The position numbers and the translations under genes are program-made. Source: an uncultured Raoultella sp. (lineage in GTDB: Bacteria > Pseudomonadota > Gammaproteobacteria > Enterobacterales > Enterobacteriaceae). Taken from it: a stretch of DNA of 64,000 bases. The notes beneath the pieces were generated by a model. It did no database searches. It was given only the letters and a program-made list of their open reading frames with translations, and was not told where the DNA came from. The stretch is from assembly GCA_900759445.1 (NCBI GenBank), contig CAAEVH010000037.1, positions 1 to 64,000 on the forward strand, in the 5' to 3' direction. Of this stretch, positions 47,979 to 56,890 are shown piece after piece; position 1 is the first letter of the stretch; every line of letters starts with the position of its first letter.

Positions 47979-48410
47979 ATGAAGCAATGGAATTACAATG
48001 ATGATTGGAGTGAGGGAGAATTAACAAACGGTAGTTATGTAGGATTCGTGTACTTGTTCCAGTTTGAGGACAACACCTCTTATATTGGTAGTAAGCAGAT
48101 GTATAAGAGAGTTAAGGACGTTAAGAAACTAAAAGCTAATTCAATCGAAAATGGATGGCGTGAGTACAGTTCAAGTTCAAAGATAGTAAATCAAAAGATA
48201 GAAGAGGGTTTAGATTATACTCGTACCATTTTGTGGGCTTTCCCATCAATGAAAGAAACACTTTTCGTAGAAACAGCACTCATCATAAATGAAGGACTGA
48301 AAACAGGTAATCTGAATCTTTCTGTTATGCATAAGGCAAGATTACCGAGTGGTAAGGATGCTGTACGTATTCGGGGAATCCTACAATCACTATATGAAAT
48401 TTTAAATTAA
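47979..48410 (+). CDS. GIY-YIG-like endonuclease
   Basis: 143 residues. The opening GFVYLFQFEDNTSYIGSKQ fits the first two strands of the GIY-YIG fold (GIY replaced by FVY, YIG intact), and an acidic residue in ETLFVETALIINEGL could be the metal ligand. Similar stand-alone proteins occur as homing endonucleases in T-even and T7-like phages. Inserted between endolysin and a tail-associated gene. Confidence 0.6.
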   Translation: MKQWNYNDDWSEGELTNGSYVGFVYLFQFEDNTSYIGSKQMYKRVKDVKKLKANSIENGWREYSSSSKIVNQKIEEGLDYTRTILWAFPSMKETLFVETALIINEGLKTGNLNLSVMHKARLPSGKDAVRIRGILQSLYEILN

Positions 48411-48419
48411 GGATGAATT

Positions 48420-49028
48420 ATGGCATGGCGTAGGGGCAATAGCCCAAATGATATGAGGCGTTTTATAAACAACAATAGCCCAGCGATAGGGCAAGAGTTC
48501 AAAAAAGAACTAAGCAACCGTATCCGTATAGTTACCCAGCATATGCAACGTAAAGTAGATAATGATGTAGCAGGTGGTGGTGTACCGTTTACTGGTAAGA
48601 GTATGTTCTTTAACTTTAGAAAGATTAGTGACTACAAGACTGTAAACCAGATCATAGTACTACCTAATCAAACTTCATACTTGAAGTACATTCTTGATCC
48701 TGCTTACAGACACATTAACGAAGGAAAAATTATTCCGTACAAGAATGCAAAGTTAACGAAGCAGGGGAACATTACACAACTACGCTCAAGAACTCAGAGT
48801 GATAAATACAAAAAGGTAAAGAGCAAGAACGGAAATACGTACTTGATCGATACTACCAAGAAATCCTCTAAGCGTAATCCCAAGTTGGCACGTGAAAAAA
48901 GGGTTATTGGTTACTATGGTTCCGTTGGTAGAAAGCCATTGTTTGATTTCTACGATGAAACCGAGAAACAAGTAATAGAACAATTAAGAACATTACGCGG
49001 TACGTTTGATTACCGTTGGAGGAATTAA
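48420..49028 (+). CDS. basic phage protein, possible tail completion (gpZ-like)
   Basis: 202 residues, very basic in the middle (KNAKLTKQGNITQLRSRTQSDKYKKVKSKNG) with helical ends. General character and length resemble tail-completion proteins such as lambda gpZ, which is otherwise missing from the expected place before U. The similarity is weak and location after the endolysin is odd. Unrecognised otherwise. Confidence 0.4.
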   Translation: MAWRRGNSPNDMRRFINNNSPAIGQEFKKELSNRIRIVTQHMQRKVDNDVAGGGVPFTGKSMFFNFRKISDYKTVNQIIVLPNQTSYLKYILDPAYRHINEGKIIPYKNAKLTKQGNITQLRSRTQSDKYKKVKSKNGNTYLIDTTKKSSKRNPKLAREKRVIGYYGSVGRKPLFDFYDETEKQVIEQLRTLRGTFDYRWRN

Positions 49029-49029
49029 G

Positions 49030-49353
49030 ATGGATAACTTAGAAAATTTCCCATGTTATGATCATTCTGTACTAACAGATTTTTCTTTTCAGACAATCCA
49101 ACCAGTAAGTGTTACCTTACCATATGATAAAGCACTATCTGGTAGTAAGCTCATAAAAAAGAAGGTTGATAAAACAAAAGGTGATTTAGTCGTATACAGC
49201 TTTCATCATCATACAAAACCTAACGTAAGTGATGGTGATGTACTGATGGTAGAGTTGCAGAAAAATAAAATAGACGTGCAGGTATTACTATCTTATAACC
49301 ACATCTACAAAGGTCATCGCGTATTTTCTTGTGTTTGCCAAATACAAGGATAA
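49030..49353 (+). CDS. small phage protein, unknown
   Basis: 107 residues from MDNLENFPCYDH, preceded by GGAGGAA; an earlier in-frame start overlaps the previous gene. Beta-rich C-terminus (VVYSFHHHTKPNVSDGDVLMVELQKNKID). No family recognised. It lies four bases before the holin candidate. Confidence 0.5.
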   Translation: MDNLENFPCYDHSVLTDFSFQTIQPVSVTLPYDKALSGSKLIKKKVDKTKGDLVVYSFHHHTKPNVSDGDVLMVELQKNKIDVQVLLSYNHIYKGHRVFSCVCQIQG

Positions 49354-49356
49354 AAT

Positions 49357-49659
49357 ATGTTAAGTATTATCATAGATCTTATCAAATCAGGGGTTGGTCT
49401 TTTTACTAAGAACAAAACCGAAGTAGAGAAATCAAAAGACGAGCTTGAAACAGAAAAGACAAATGAGGCACAGGAAACTAACCGTGAAGAGATTAAAGCT
49501 GGAAAAGGGTGGAGATCATTTTTAGGTTATGCTTGTACTATCATTCTTACATACAACTACATCATAGTACCGCTTTTAGATTACTTTGGTATTGTTGTGT
49601 TCTCATTCCCACTATCTGACATTATCAGAATTCTAATCTTGCTACTTAGTGGCAATTAA
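49357..49659 (+). CDS. holin, 3TM-type
   Basis: 100 residues. After a charged helix (KDELETEKTNEAQETNREEIK) comes AGKGWRSFLGYACTIILTYNYIIVPLLDYFGI, the typical core of the three-helix holin family used by phages and gene-transfer agents, then a final hydrophobic segment. It would release the endolysin encoded at 47493. Followed by a terminator. Confidence 0.8.
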   Translation: MLSIIIDLIKSGVGLFTKNKTEVEKSKDELETEKTNEAQETNREEIKAGKGWRSFLGYACTIILTYNYIIVPLLDYFGIVVFSFPLSDIIRILILLLSGN

Positions 49660-49663
49660 AAGT

Positions 49664-49690
49664 AAAGCCCCGCAAGGGGCTTTATTTTTT
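49664..49690. terminator. Terminator after holin
   Basis: AAAGCCCC-gcaa-GGGGCTTT stem followed by ATTTTTT. Located between the holin and a convergent leftward gene, likely bidirectional. Confidence 0.88.
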
Positions 49691-50113
49691 TATGATAGTA
49701 GTGATTTTTGTCTCTGAGTTGGTTTCATCTATAATTGTCTCTGATTGATGTACTGTTCGGCTGGTTTGCTTATTTTTAAATAGTAACCAGTCTAAAAACA
49801 GGCCGATTAATCCAATTCCTGCGATAAAAACATAGATATTACTATCATTACTATTATTGCCAAAATTAGCTGCCCACGGCCCAAATCCAGCAGAAACAGC
49901 TACAGCAACTGCAACAACATTAAGTATATCGATTTTTTTACCAGCTTTATTTGTGTAAGTTCCATATTCTTTACCTAAATAGCTAACGCCAAGTAAAGTC
50001 AAAGCAAGTGACTCCCAGCCTAATAATATGGCTGGATCTGTATTAGTTAAATACATAATTGCTATATTTAAGGCTAATACTGGTAGTGTAATAAAAAATA
50101 AAATCATTTCCAT
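49682..50113 (-). CDS. multi-helix membrane protein, unknown
   Basis: 143 residues with about four hydrophobic helices (1-22, 28-47, 62-85, 90-110) and a polar C-terminal tail. Leftward and next to the phage ybhA, so probably expressed from the prophage. Candidate superinfection exclusion or lysogenic conversion gene by position only. Confidence 0.55.
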   Translation of the reverse strand: MEMILFFITLPVLALNIAIMYLTNTDPAILLGWESLALTLLGVSYLGKEYGTYTNKAGKKIDILNVVAVAVAVSAGFGPWAANFGNNSNDSNIYVFIAGIGLIGLFLDWLLFKNKQTSRTVHQSETIIDETNSETKITTIIKK

Positions 50114-50129
50114 TGTCCTTAATGATTTA

Positions 50130-50336
50130 TTATTCCCAATTAACAGTAGTATCTAAACCACGCAAGTTAGTGTGTTCAGTACGTGTAGCTGTACGCACGA
50201 CTTCGCCTGTTTCCTTAGACAAAATATCAAATACTTCAATTTCAGTTTGTCCCATAGTTCCTTTAGTTCTAAAGCTTTTGCGGACATAGTCAAACTTATC
50301 TTTTGGGTATTTAGCTTCAAAATCTGCTTCTTTCAT
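50130..50336 (-). CDS. small basic protein, unknown
   Basis: 68 residues starting at the second ATG (50336), which has AAGGA at proper distance; the first ATG three codons upstream abuts that ribosome site. Charged, beta-containing (QTEIEVFDILSKETGEVVRTATRT). No family recognised. Leftward in the same direction as the membrane gene downstream. Confidence 0.5.
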   Translation of the reverse strand: MKEADFEAKYPKDKFDYVRKSFRTKGTMGQTEIEVFDILSKETGEVVRTATRTEHTNLRGLDTTVNWE

Positions 50337-50419
50337 ATTCTTCATCCTTAAAATTTTATTTGATTATATGACGCAACCTAAAGGCTTAGCCGGTTTGCTT
50401 TCAAAACTAATCTTAACGG

Positions 50420-51247
50420 TTACGATTGTAATTCAAAATACTTATTAACTATTTCTGCTATTCCAGGCTCAACATTAGCACCTATAACCAGATCAGCACT
50501 ATCTTTTACCTTATCAGAAGCGTTACCCATAGCTACACCAAGACCAGCATTCTTTAGCATACTGATATCGTTGTAGTTGTCACCAAAAGCGATAACTTGG
50601 TTCATAGATAAACCCTGAGATTCAACCCATTGTGCTAAGCGTTTACCCTTACTGTTTCCGCTTTGGGCTATATCTACCTGATCATGCCAAGACCATTCAC
50701 AAGCAAGGCCAAGCTCACTTTCAACCACATCTGCAAAATCTTGCAACTTCACTATATCAGTATCGGTCAGAGCAAATTTCCAGATAGAAGATACTTCATG
50801 TGCGGCTTCTCGTATCGAGTTTACTTTTTTGAACACAGGACGTTGCGATTCTGGCAGGGATCTTGCCCAATTTTCAGTACGGATAATGTGTCCGGTTGCC
50901 TCTTGATAAATCATGGCGTCATCGGCGTACATCAATCCATGAACATCGTAACTATCAAGCAGGTCAATCAGTCGAATAGCTTCTTCAGATTGCAGGGGAT
51001 CAGACTCAAGCACCTTCTTTTCTTGGTAATCGTACAATAATGCACCATTACAACATATTGCAGGAGTATCTAAGCCAAGTGATTGATAAAATGGATGAAT
51101 TGCAACAAAATGCCTTCCAGTAACAATGACGACTTTTGCACCAGATTTACGGGCATTCTCTAAGGCAGTGAGTGATTCAGGAAGGATTTTTTTTTCTGGG
51201 GTTAATAAAGTACCGTCCAGATCGAGAGCTATTACCTGATAATTCAT
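50420..51247 (-). CDS. ybhA: phage-borne complete YbhA (HAD phosphatase)
   Basis: 275 residues from MNYQVIALDLDGTLL; an earlier ATG 15 codons upstream is less likely. All HAD motifs are intact: nucleophile DLDGT at 9-13, VTGRH near 45, the lysine of SKGKRLAQW and the metal site GDNYNDISML. It is closely similar to the two host ybhA halves, roughly two thirds identical by eye, but AT-rich and recoded. The family dephosphorylates small phosphorylated metabolites such as pyridoxal phosphate. At the site that corresponds to attB the codons read GCA TTA TTG TAC rather than ACT TAT TTG TAT. Confidence 0.92.
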   Translation of the reverse strand: MNYQVIALDLDGTLLTPEKKILPESLTALENARKSGAKVVIVTGRHFVAIHPFYQSLGLDTPAICCNGALLYDYQEKKVLESDPLQSEEAIRLIDLLDSYDVHGLMYADDAMIYQEATGHIIRTENWARSLPESQRPVFKKVNSIREAAHEVSSIWKFALTDTDIVKLQDFADVVESELGLACEWSWHDQVDIAQSGNSKGKRLAQWVESQGLSMNQVIAFGDNYNDISMLKNAGLGVAMGNASDKVKDSADLVIGANVEPGIAEIVNKYFELQS

Positions 51248-51380
51248 GCTATTTTCGCTGTGTCTTAGTTTGTGATTGCTCTGATAGTACACCGCTTACT
51301 TTGTTGATCAAAACTTGTAACTCATGGAAAGGGAAGCACTGAAGAGCTGAAAAATATTTTGTAGTAATGCTTCACCTATT
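51248..51380. other. Phage ybhA promoter region and right arm of attP
   Basis: 133 bp of non-coding phage DNA. In the excised circular phage this stretch would abut 16083-16124, placing attP between the divergent phage ybhA and integrase genes. Integration moves it 35 kb from the integrase. Confidence 0.6.
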
Positions 51381-51593
51381 CAAATAAGTGCCATTACAAC
51401 AAATTGCAGGTGTATCCAGAGCCAGTGCCTGATAAAAAGGATGGATAGCGACGTGATGTCGGCCAGTGACGACGATCACCTGGAACCCAGCCGCTCTGGC
51501 GCGGGCCAGGGCTTCCAGCGAGGCGGGCAGGATAGTTTTGTTGGAGGTGAGCAGGGTGCCGTCTAAATCCAGTGCAATCACGCGTGATGTCAT
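51372..51593 (-). pseudogene. ybhA: host ybhA, 5' part (N-terminal fragment)
   Basis: Residues 1 to about 71 of host YbhA, from MTSRVIALDLDGTLL (start 51593) to CCNGTYL, followed by two phage-derived codons and a stop. It contains the nucleophile and TGRH motifs but lacks the lysine and GDNYND metal motifs. Still likely transcribed from the host promoter but not functional. Confidence 0.93.
51381..51385. other. attR crossover (CAAAT)
   Basis: Right prophage junction. To the right the host ybhA continues leftward codons for C-C-N-G-T-Y; to the left is phage DNA. Shares CAAAT with attL. Confidence 0.85.
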
Positions 51594-51766
51594 GTGTTGT
51601 TTCCGGTTAATGATGAAAAAATTGCCTGACATGATGGTACACCGCTATGCCAGCGGGGCAAATTTTTCAGCATCTACCGTTAAAAGAGTCTATACATTGC
51701 ATCAGCTCAGCAGCTTGATGAATGAAATGTATACGTTTTCCCTGTGCAGTGAGGAAAGGAGCAGTC

Positions 51767-52762
51767 ATGAAACAAACCGTTTATACCGCCAGCCCGGAAA
51801 GCCAGCAGATTCATGTCTGGAGTCTCGATCTTGAGGGTAACCTGAAGCTTGTTCAGGTTGTGGATGCCCCGGGTCAGGTTCAGCCGATGGTGGTGAGCCC
51901 GAATAAAGAGTATCTCTACGTTGGCGTACGTCCGGAGTTTCGCGTCCTGGCTTACCGCATTGCGCCCGATAACGGCGCGCTGACTTTCGCCGGCGAAGCG
52001 GCGCTGCCGGGCAGCCCGACGCATATTTCGACCGACCATCAGGGCCGTTTTGTCTTCAGCGCGTCCTATAACGCCGGCTGCGTGAGCGTGACTCCGCTGA
52101 TCGATGGCCTGCCGGGTGAAACGGTGGCCGTTGTGGAAGGACTGGAAGGGTGCCACTCGGCCAATATTTCTCCCGACAACCGCACCCTGTGGGTCCCGGC
52201 GCTGAAACAGGATCGTATTTGCCTGTTTACCCTCAGCGATGATGGATTCCTCGCCGCGCAAGAACCGGCGGAAGTGACCACCGTTGAAGGGGCCGGTCCG
52301 CGTCACATGGTGTTCCATCCGAATCAACAATACGGCTACTGCGTGAATGAACTGAACAGCTCCGTTGACGTCTGGGCGCTGAAAGATCCGCATGGCAAAA
52401 TTGAGTGCGTCCAGACGCTGGATATGATGCCTGCCGATTTTACCGGCGTACGTTGGGCGGCGGATATTCATCTGACGCCGGATGGCCGTCATCTGTACGC
52501 CTGTGACCGCACCGCCAGCCTTATCACCATTTTCAGCGTATCCGAAGATGGCAGCGTGCTGTCGATTGAAGGGTATCAGCCGACGGAGGCGCAGCCGCGC
52601 GGTTTCAATCTCGATCACAGCGGTAAATATCTGATCGCTGCGGGGCAGAAATCACACCATATTGCGGTCTATGAGATCGCCGGTGAGCAGGGGCTGCTGA
52701 CCGAGAAAGGGCGCTACGCCGTCGGTCAGGGGCCAATGTGGGTGGTGGTTAACGCTTACTAA
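51767..52762 (+). CDS. pgl: 6-phosphogluconolactonase
   Basis: Hydrolyses 6-phosphogluconolactone in the pentose phosphate pathway. Starting at [14 protein letters not shown] after AGGAG gives 331 residues, as in E. coli (YbhE). Seven-bladed propeller pattern with repeated [30 protein letters not shown] and DGRHLYACD strands. An upstream in-frame start lacks homology. Confidence 0.97.
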   Translation: MKQTVYTASPESQQIHVWSLDLEGNLKLVQVVDAPGQVQPMVVSPNKEYLYVGVRPEFRVLAYRIAPDNGALTFAGEAALPGSPTHISTDHQGRFVFSASYNAGCVSVTPLIDGLPGETVAVVEGLEGCHSANISPDNRTLWVPALKQDRICLFTLSDDGFLAAQEPAEVTTVEGAGPRHMVFHPNQQYGYCVNELNSSVDVWALKDPHGKIECVQTLDMMPADFTGVRWAADIHLTPDGRHLYACDRTASLITIFSVSEDGSVLSIEGYQPTEAQPRGFNLDHSGKYLIAAGQKSHHIAVYEIAGEQGLLTEKGRYAVGQGPMWVVVNAY

Positions 52763-52771
52763 GTTGCTGAG

Positions 52772-52800
52772 AAAAAACCTCGCTGCGGCGAGGTTTTTTT
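52772..52800 (+). terminator. Terminator after pgl
   Basis: CCTCGC / GCGAGG stem with A run before and seven T after. Confidence 0.88.
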
Positions 52801-52888
52801 TATCGGTTAGCGCAGCCTGAGGCGCTGGCAAACAAAGAGCCATCAACCTGACGGATGCCCCGTCCCGATCGGTAGCGGAGAACGCCCG

Positions 52889-53518
52889 TTAATCCAGCGC
52901 CACCCAGCGTCTGCCAACCAACACCGTCAGCGCCACGATCGTGACTATCGCCGCCAGATGCATGACAAAATCTATCGCGTGCAGATGTACCGGATGGCAA
53001 AACGCCAGCAGACTGACCGCCATGCTGGCAATGCCCAGTCCTGCCATCCCCAGGCTGCGCACCGGATGTAGCGTTCGGGTGCGGCGCAGGCTGGCAATCA
53101 TCAGTACCATCATTGGCGTGCTGACCACCAGCAAAAAGGTAAAGCAGGGCGTGCTGTCGCTCTCCGGCACCCGCAGCGCCGGATAGGGAATGCTGCTGAT
53201 ACTCAGCCCCAGCCACATCAGCCCAATCGGCAGCAGGGCTTTCCAGCTGAGAGAACGCCGACCGGCAATACTCATCGTGAAGGCGCTACGAATCGCCAGC
53301 GCGCCGAGCACAAAAGCCAGCAGCAGCTGCACCACCGCCAGAGAGGCGCCAGGCTGTGACCAGTCGGTCGGGCTGCGTTGCACAAGGAAACTGGCGGCCA
53401 CCGCGCACGGCAGAGCCGCTGCCAGCCAGCTCAGAACCCGCCTGCCGGTCGATGGCAGGCGTTTCACCGGCCGCATGTCGCGCCCCAGCTTGTCTATTAA
53501 CAGGTCATGATTCGTCAT
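52889..53518 (-). CDS. NrsF-like membrane anti-sigma factor (DUF1109)
   Basis: 209 residues from MTNHDLLIDKLGRD. Short cytoplasmic N-terminus then six hydrophobic helices. The DUF1109 pattern MRPVKRLPSTGRRVLSWL and a periplasm-facing FCHPVHLHAIDF near the last helices are typical. In Caulobacter NrsF holds the ECF factor SigF at the membrane until oxidant exposure. It overlaps the ECF sigma gene by 14 bases. Confidence 0.8.
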   Translation of the reverse strand: MTNHDLLIDKLGRDMRPVKRLPSTGRRVLSWLAAALPCAVAASFLVQRSPTDWSQPGASLAVVQLLLAFVLGALAIRSAFTMSIAGRRSLSWKALLPIGLMWLGLSISSIPYPALRVPESDSTPCFTFLLVVSTPMMVLMIASLRRTRTLHPVRSLGMAGLGIASMAVSLLAFCHPVHLHAIDFVMHLAAIVTIVALTVLVGRRWVALD

Positions 53519-54062
53519 GATGAGCTCCAAAACGGCGCAGGTTTTTCAGCGCCCGATGCAGCAGCGATTTCACTGCGGCGACACTCAGATTATTATGTGC
53601 AGCGGCTTCCGTCAGGCTCATTTCGCGTAGATGGACATGCTCCACAATGGCTCGTTGGCGGGAGGGGAGCTGGCGCAAATAGCCTGCCAGCTCCTCCCGG
53701 CTATCCCGTTTTTGCGGATCCGCTAACGTTGCCGCTTCCGGCAACGTCTCTTCGGGGATCTCCCACTGCTGATAGCGGCCGCGACGGCGCAACGCATCAA
53801 CGGCCCGCGCCGAGATAATCGCCATCAGCCAGGGCAAAAAAGGGTAGGTCGGATCGTAGGTATGGCGTACCCGATGCACCGTCAGCAGCACATCCTGAAT
53901 GACATCTTCGACTAACGCGTCGTCGGCGATTCGCTTACGTATCTGCGAACGAATGACCGGGACCAGCGCTTTTAACAGCCGGGTGTAGGCGAGCCGATCG
54001 CCCGCCTGCGCCTGCGCCATTAGCGCGGGCCAGCTTTCGCGCGCGCTATCGTTTATTTCCAT
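53505..54062 (-). CDS. ECF sigma factor (SigF-type partner of NrsF)
   Basis: 185 residues with region 2 (ADDALVEDVIQDVLLTVHRVRHTYDPTYPFLPWLMAIISARAVD) and region 4 (LPSRQRAIVEHVHLREMSLTEAAAHNNLSVAAVKSLLHRALKNLR). The PWLMAI element is typical of ECF region 2.4 to 3. Cotranscribed with the NrsF-like gene and downstream of the DsbD-like gene. Likely controls redox protection genes in this same island. Confidence 0.88.
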   Translation of the reverse strand: MEINDSARESWPALMAQAQAGDRLAYTRLLKALVPVIRSQIRKRIADDALVEDVIQDVLLTVHRVRHTYDPTYPFLPWLMAIISARAVDALRRRGRYQQWEIPEETLPEAATLADPQKRDSREELAGYLRQLPSRQRAIVEHVHLREMSLTEAAAHNNLSVAAVKSLLHRALKNLRRFGAHHDES

Positions 54063-54079
54063 AATCCGCCTTGTTGCGT

Positions 54080-55318
54080 TTATGCTTTTTTGCCGGTGGC
54101 CTGGTTCAGCGCGTTCACGACGATGCCCGGCGTCAGGAGCTGCGGCAGTACTTTTGGCGGCCCGCCATCGGCAGGATAGACCACGTACAGCGGCAGACCG
54201 CCCTGGCCAAACTGATTCAGCGCATCATCGACATCCGGATTAAATTTAGTCGAGTCTGCCACCATATACAGCGTCCCGGTTTTTGCCAGCGCGTCTTTTA
54301 CGGCCTGGGTTGAAAGCGATGTCTTTTCGTTAACCTGGCAAGTGATACACCAGGAGGCGGTGAAGTTAACAAAGATCGCTTTGCCGTGGCCGCGCTGCGC
54401 CTCGACGGCCTGCGGTGTCCATTTTTCCGCAGCGCTCCCGGCGGTCGCGACAGTCTGTGCGCCGGGCGGCACGGAATCGGCATGAATCAGACCGGCCAGC
54501 GGAGCAATAACCGCGACGGCGAGCACGCCGGTGACGGCGAACAGGCTCCTGTGCCCTTTGCCCTGAAAGCGGCGCTGCTGGGCTATACCATAGAGCCAGG
54601 CAGCAAAGCCCAGCACCACCGAGACCGCCAGTAGCGTCGCCAGCGCGCTGCTACCGGCCTGCTGCGCCAGTACCCATACCAGCCAGGCGTAAGCGCCGAA
54701 CATCGGAAAGGCCAGCGCACGTTTAAGCATATCCATCCACCTGCCAGGCCGGGGGAGGAGAGAAGCCAGCGCCGGAAACAGCGAAACGAGGGTGAATGGC
54801 GCGGAAAAACCGAGCGCGAGGGCAAAAAACACGGCCAGCGCGCTGGCCGGCGGCTGCACCAGCGCATAGCCAATCGCACTGGCCATAAACGGCGCCGCGC
54901 ACGGGGTTGCAACGACGATCGCCAGCGCCCCGGTCATCGCCGAGCGTACAAAGGCGCCGCGACCAATATCCAGAGCGCCGACGCGCTGCGCCGATAGCCC
55001 GACCTCAAACACCCCCAGCAGGTTCAGCGCGGCGGCGAGCATCACCAGCGAAAGCAGGGCAATCACCAGCGGCGATTGCAGCTGGAATCCCCAGCCGACA
55101 GCGACGCCGCCGGCGCGGGCGGCCAGCAGAACGGCGGCCAGCAGCATCATGGTGACCATCACACCAAGTAAAAAAGCCAGCCCTTCGCGACGAGCGCCCA
55201 CGGCGTTATCCGTATGGCGCAGAAGCCCGAGCGCTTTCAGGGAGATAACCGGAAAAACGCAGGGCATAAAGTTGAGTATGATGCCGCCAATAAAGGCGGC
55301 CAGCATGGCGGTGAGCAT
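54080..55318 (-). CDS. short DsbD/ScsB-like thiol-disulfide transporter
   Basis: 412 residues. An eight-helix DsbD core with redox cysteines in NFMPCVFPV near 19 and ATPCAAPFMA near 138, then a periplasmic thioredoxin-like domain with WCITC near 323-326. The N-terminal periplasmic domain (DsbD alpha) is absent. It would move electrons from cytoplasmic thioredoxin to periplasmic partners, perhaps the peroxiredoxin encoded 15 bases upstream. Start follows AGAGG. Confidence 0.88.
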   Translation of the reverse strand: MLTAMLAAFIGGIILNFMPCVFPVISLKALGLLRHTDNAVGARREGLAFLLGVMVTMMLLAAVLLAARAGGVAVGWGFQLQSPLVIALLSLVMLAAALNLLGVFEVGLSAQRVGALDIGRGAFVRSAMTGALAIVVATPCAAPFMASAIGYALVQPPASALAVFFALALGFSAPFTLVSLFPALASLLPRPGRWMDMLKRALAFPMFGAYAWLVWVLAQQAGSSALATLLAVSVVLGFAAWLYGIAQQRRFQGKGHRSLFAVTGVLAVAVIAPLAGLIHADSVPPGAQTVATAGSAAEKWTPQAVEAQRGHGKAIFVNFTASWCITCQVNEKTSLSTQAVKDALAKTGTLYMVADSTKFNPDVDDALNQFGQGGLPLYVVYPADGGPPKVLPQLLTPGIVVNALNQATGKKA

Positions 55319-55333
55319 CGCTGGCCTCTTTGT

Positions 55334-55906
55334 TTAGTGGGTTTGCGGGTGGGCGGCGTCGTACTGCTTGACGGCGGCCAGGGTTTTCTCAATATGGGCA
55401 TCCGGATTTCGATCGGTGTAGCTGAGCAGAATCGTGTTGTCCGGCGCAATGACAAATGAAGTCCGGTCGGAAACGGTCTTGCCCTTCATCTCCATCAGCG
55501 TTTGATACTGCGCGGCCACTTTGGCCCCCGGATCCGCGGCGACGGCGAACTTATCGCGGCACTCCAGTTTAGAGAAATCGCTAACCTGATCGGTGTTACC
55601 GGCGGTGACGCCGATGACGGTGGCACCCATTTTGTTAAATTCATCGCTGGCTTCGGCGAAGTCGTGGGCCTCAATGGTGCAGCCGGCGGTAAATGCCGCC
55701 GGGAAGAAATAGAGCACCACCGGCCCCTTTTGCAAAGCCTGCTGCAGGGAGAAGGCGATCGGTTTACCGGCTAAGGCGCCCTGCAGTTCGAAAGCAGGGG
55801 CTTTCGCGCCGACGGGCAGCGCCGCGCCGGCGTTAAATGCGGTGGCGGACAGGCCAAGCGCGACGGTCAGGGTCAAAGAACGAGCAAGGTTTTTCATCAG
55901 TTTCAT
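55334..55906 (-). CDS. exported thioredoxin-type peroxiredoxin
   Basis: 190 residues from MKLMKNLARS (GGAG before start). Signal peptide cleaved near ATAFNAGA (about residue 26-29), then an AhpC/TSA-fold with YFFPAAFTAGCTIEAHDF holding the peroxidatic Cys near residue 76. A second cysteine in KLECRDKF may resolve. Reduces peroxides in the periplasm; the adjacent DsbD-like protein is the obvious electron donor. Confidence 0.88.
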   Translation of the reverse strand: MKLMKNLARSLTLTVALGLSATAFNAGAALPVGAKAPAFELQGALAGKPIAFSLQQALQKGPVVLYFFPAAFTAGCTIEAHDFAEASDEFNKMGATVIGVTAGNTDQVSDFSKLECRDKFAVAADPGAKVAAQYQTLMEMKGKTVSDRTSFVIAPDNTILLSYTDRNPDAHIEKTLAAVKQYDAAHPQTH

Positions 55907-56086
55907 TATTAGCTCCAGCGATGTCAGGGCGTTCTGGTCAGGTGACTCTGCTATACAGTTCGCCGGAGTGAGAAAGAAAGTTTCGCCGGGTGAAAAATAT
56001 TTAGCGGCCGGATGCGATGGCCGGCGGCAATTCTCAGCGAAACATCGCCCGCGATCGCTGGTCATCGCCCCGAACGGCGACGTTGG
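55907..56086. other. Promoter-bearing gap inside the redox island
   Basis: 180 bp between the anti-sigma gene and the peroxiredoxin gene, the largest gap in this leftward series. A promoter for the peroxiredoxin-DsbD-sigma-NrsF genes is expected here; no clear ECF consensus could be picked by eye. Confidence 0.4.
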
Positions 56087-56890
56087 CTATGACAGTAAGT
56101 CCTGCAACTGGCGGGCGTTATCGTGCAATTGCGCGCCAGGATTGCGACCAATCAGCACAAACTGATACCCGTTAGCGCGCCACCAAGCGAGATTCATGCC
56201 GTGTCGCCGTTCCGCGGCTATCCTGGTATCGTTTTGCGGGCTGTCCGGAGAGATGCACAGCGCCATCGGCCCATACGCCGCGTGAATCCAGGCGATCTGC
56301 GCAATGGTGGTGCGCTCATAGCGCAGAATACGCACCATTTTTAGCTCGGCGCCCGGTAGCGCGAGCTGCTGCGGCTTGAGCGCTAAACCGATATCCTCGG
56401 CGGTACGCGCCAGGCCGCGCTGTAATATCGCCGGTGAACTGTCCATATCGAGCAGGGTTTCCGCGCTGTAGAGCGACATGTAACGGGCCTCAAGATCGCG
56501 AATGTTTTCGCTCTCATCAGGTTCACCGGCATCGGGACGGGCCAGATAGCCTAAGCCGCTGCCGATGAGTAAAAAAGTGAGCGAGGCGGCAATCATGGCG
56601 CGGCGACTAAAGGCCGGGAGAGGTGCAGAGCTCTTCGGCGCGGGCATTGCTGCCAGATGGGCATCAAGCCGGCTCCGCATGCGCGCGACGGGAGCCTGCT
56701 CCAGCAGCGGGGCAAACGCCTGCTGATAATTCTGCGCGATGCTCTTCAGTTCGGCGGTGCGTGCGGCCAGCTGCCGATCCTCTCTGAAGGCGGCTTCAAA
56801 GCGGAGGGCGTCGGGAGCGCTCATTTCGCCATCCAGCCAGGCAATAATGGCCTCATCGCCATAGGGGGGAGTAAAAAAGGATGATTTCAC
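56087..56890 (-). CDS. transmembrane anti-sigma factor
   Basis: 267 residues. N-terminal cytoplasmic anti-sigma domain (IIAWLDGEMSAPDALRFEAAFREDRQL) without the zinc HxxxCxxC motif, a single helix at about 94-115 (AMIAASLTFLLIGSGLGYLA), and a periplasmic domain. It overlaps the sigma gene by ATGA, typical of sigma/anti-sigma pairs. Confidence 0.85.
   Translation of the reverse strand: MKSSFFTPPYGDEAIIAWLDGEMSAPDALRFEAAFREDRQLAARTAELKSIAQNYQQAFAPLLEQAPVARMRSRLDAHLAAMPAPKSSAPLPAFSRRAMIAASLTFLLIGSGLGYLARPDAGEPDESENIRDLEARYMSLYSAETLLDMDSSPAILQRGLARTAEDIGLALKPQQLALPGAELKMVRILRYERTTIAQIAWIHAAYGPMALCISPDSPQNDTRIAAERRHGMNLAWWRANGYQFVLIGRNPGAQLHDNARQLQDLLS

Noticed and set aside
50420..51247. Phage ybhA as a recent duplication of the host gene
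   Set aside because: It is AT-rich, recoded and only moderately identical to the host fragments, so it arrived with the phage rather than by local copying.
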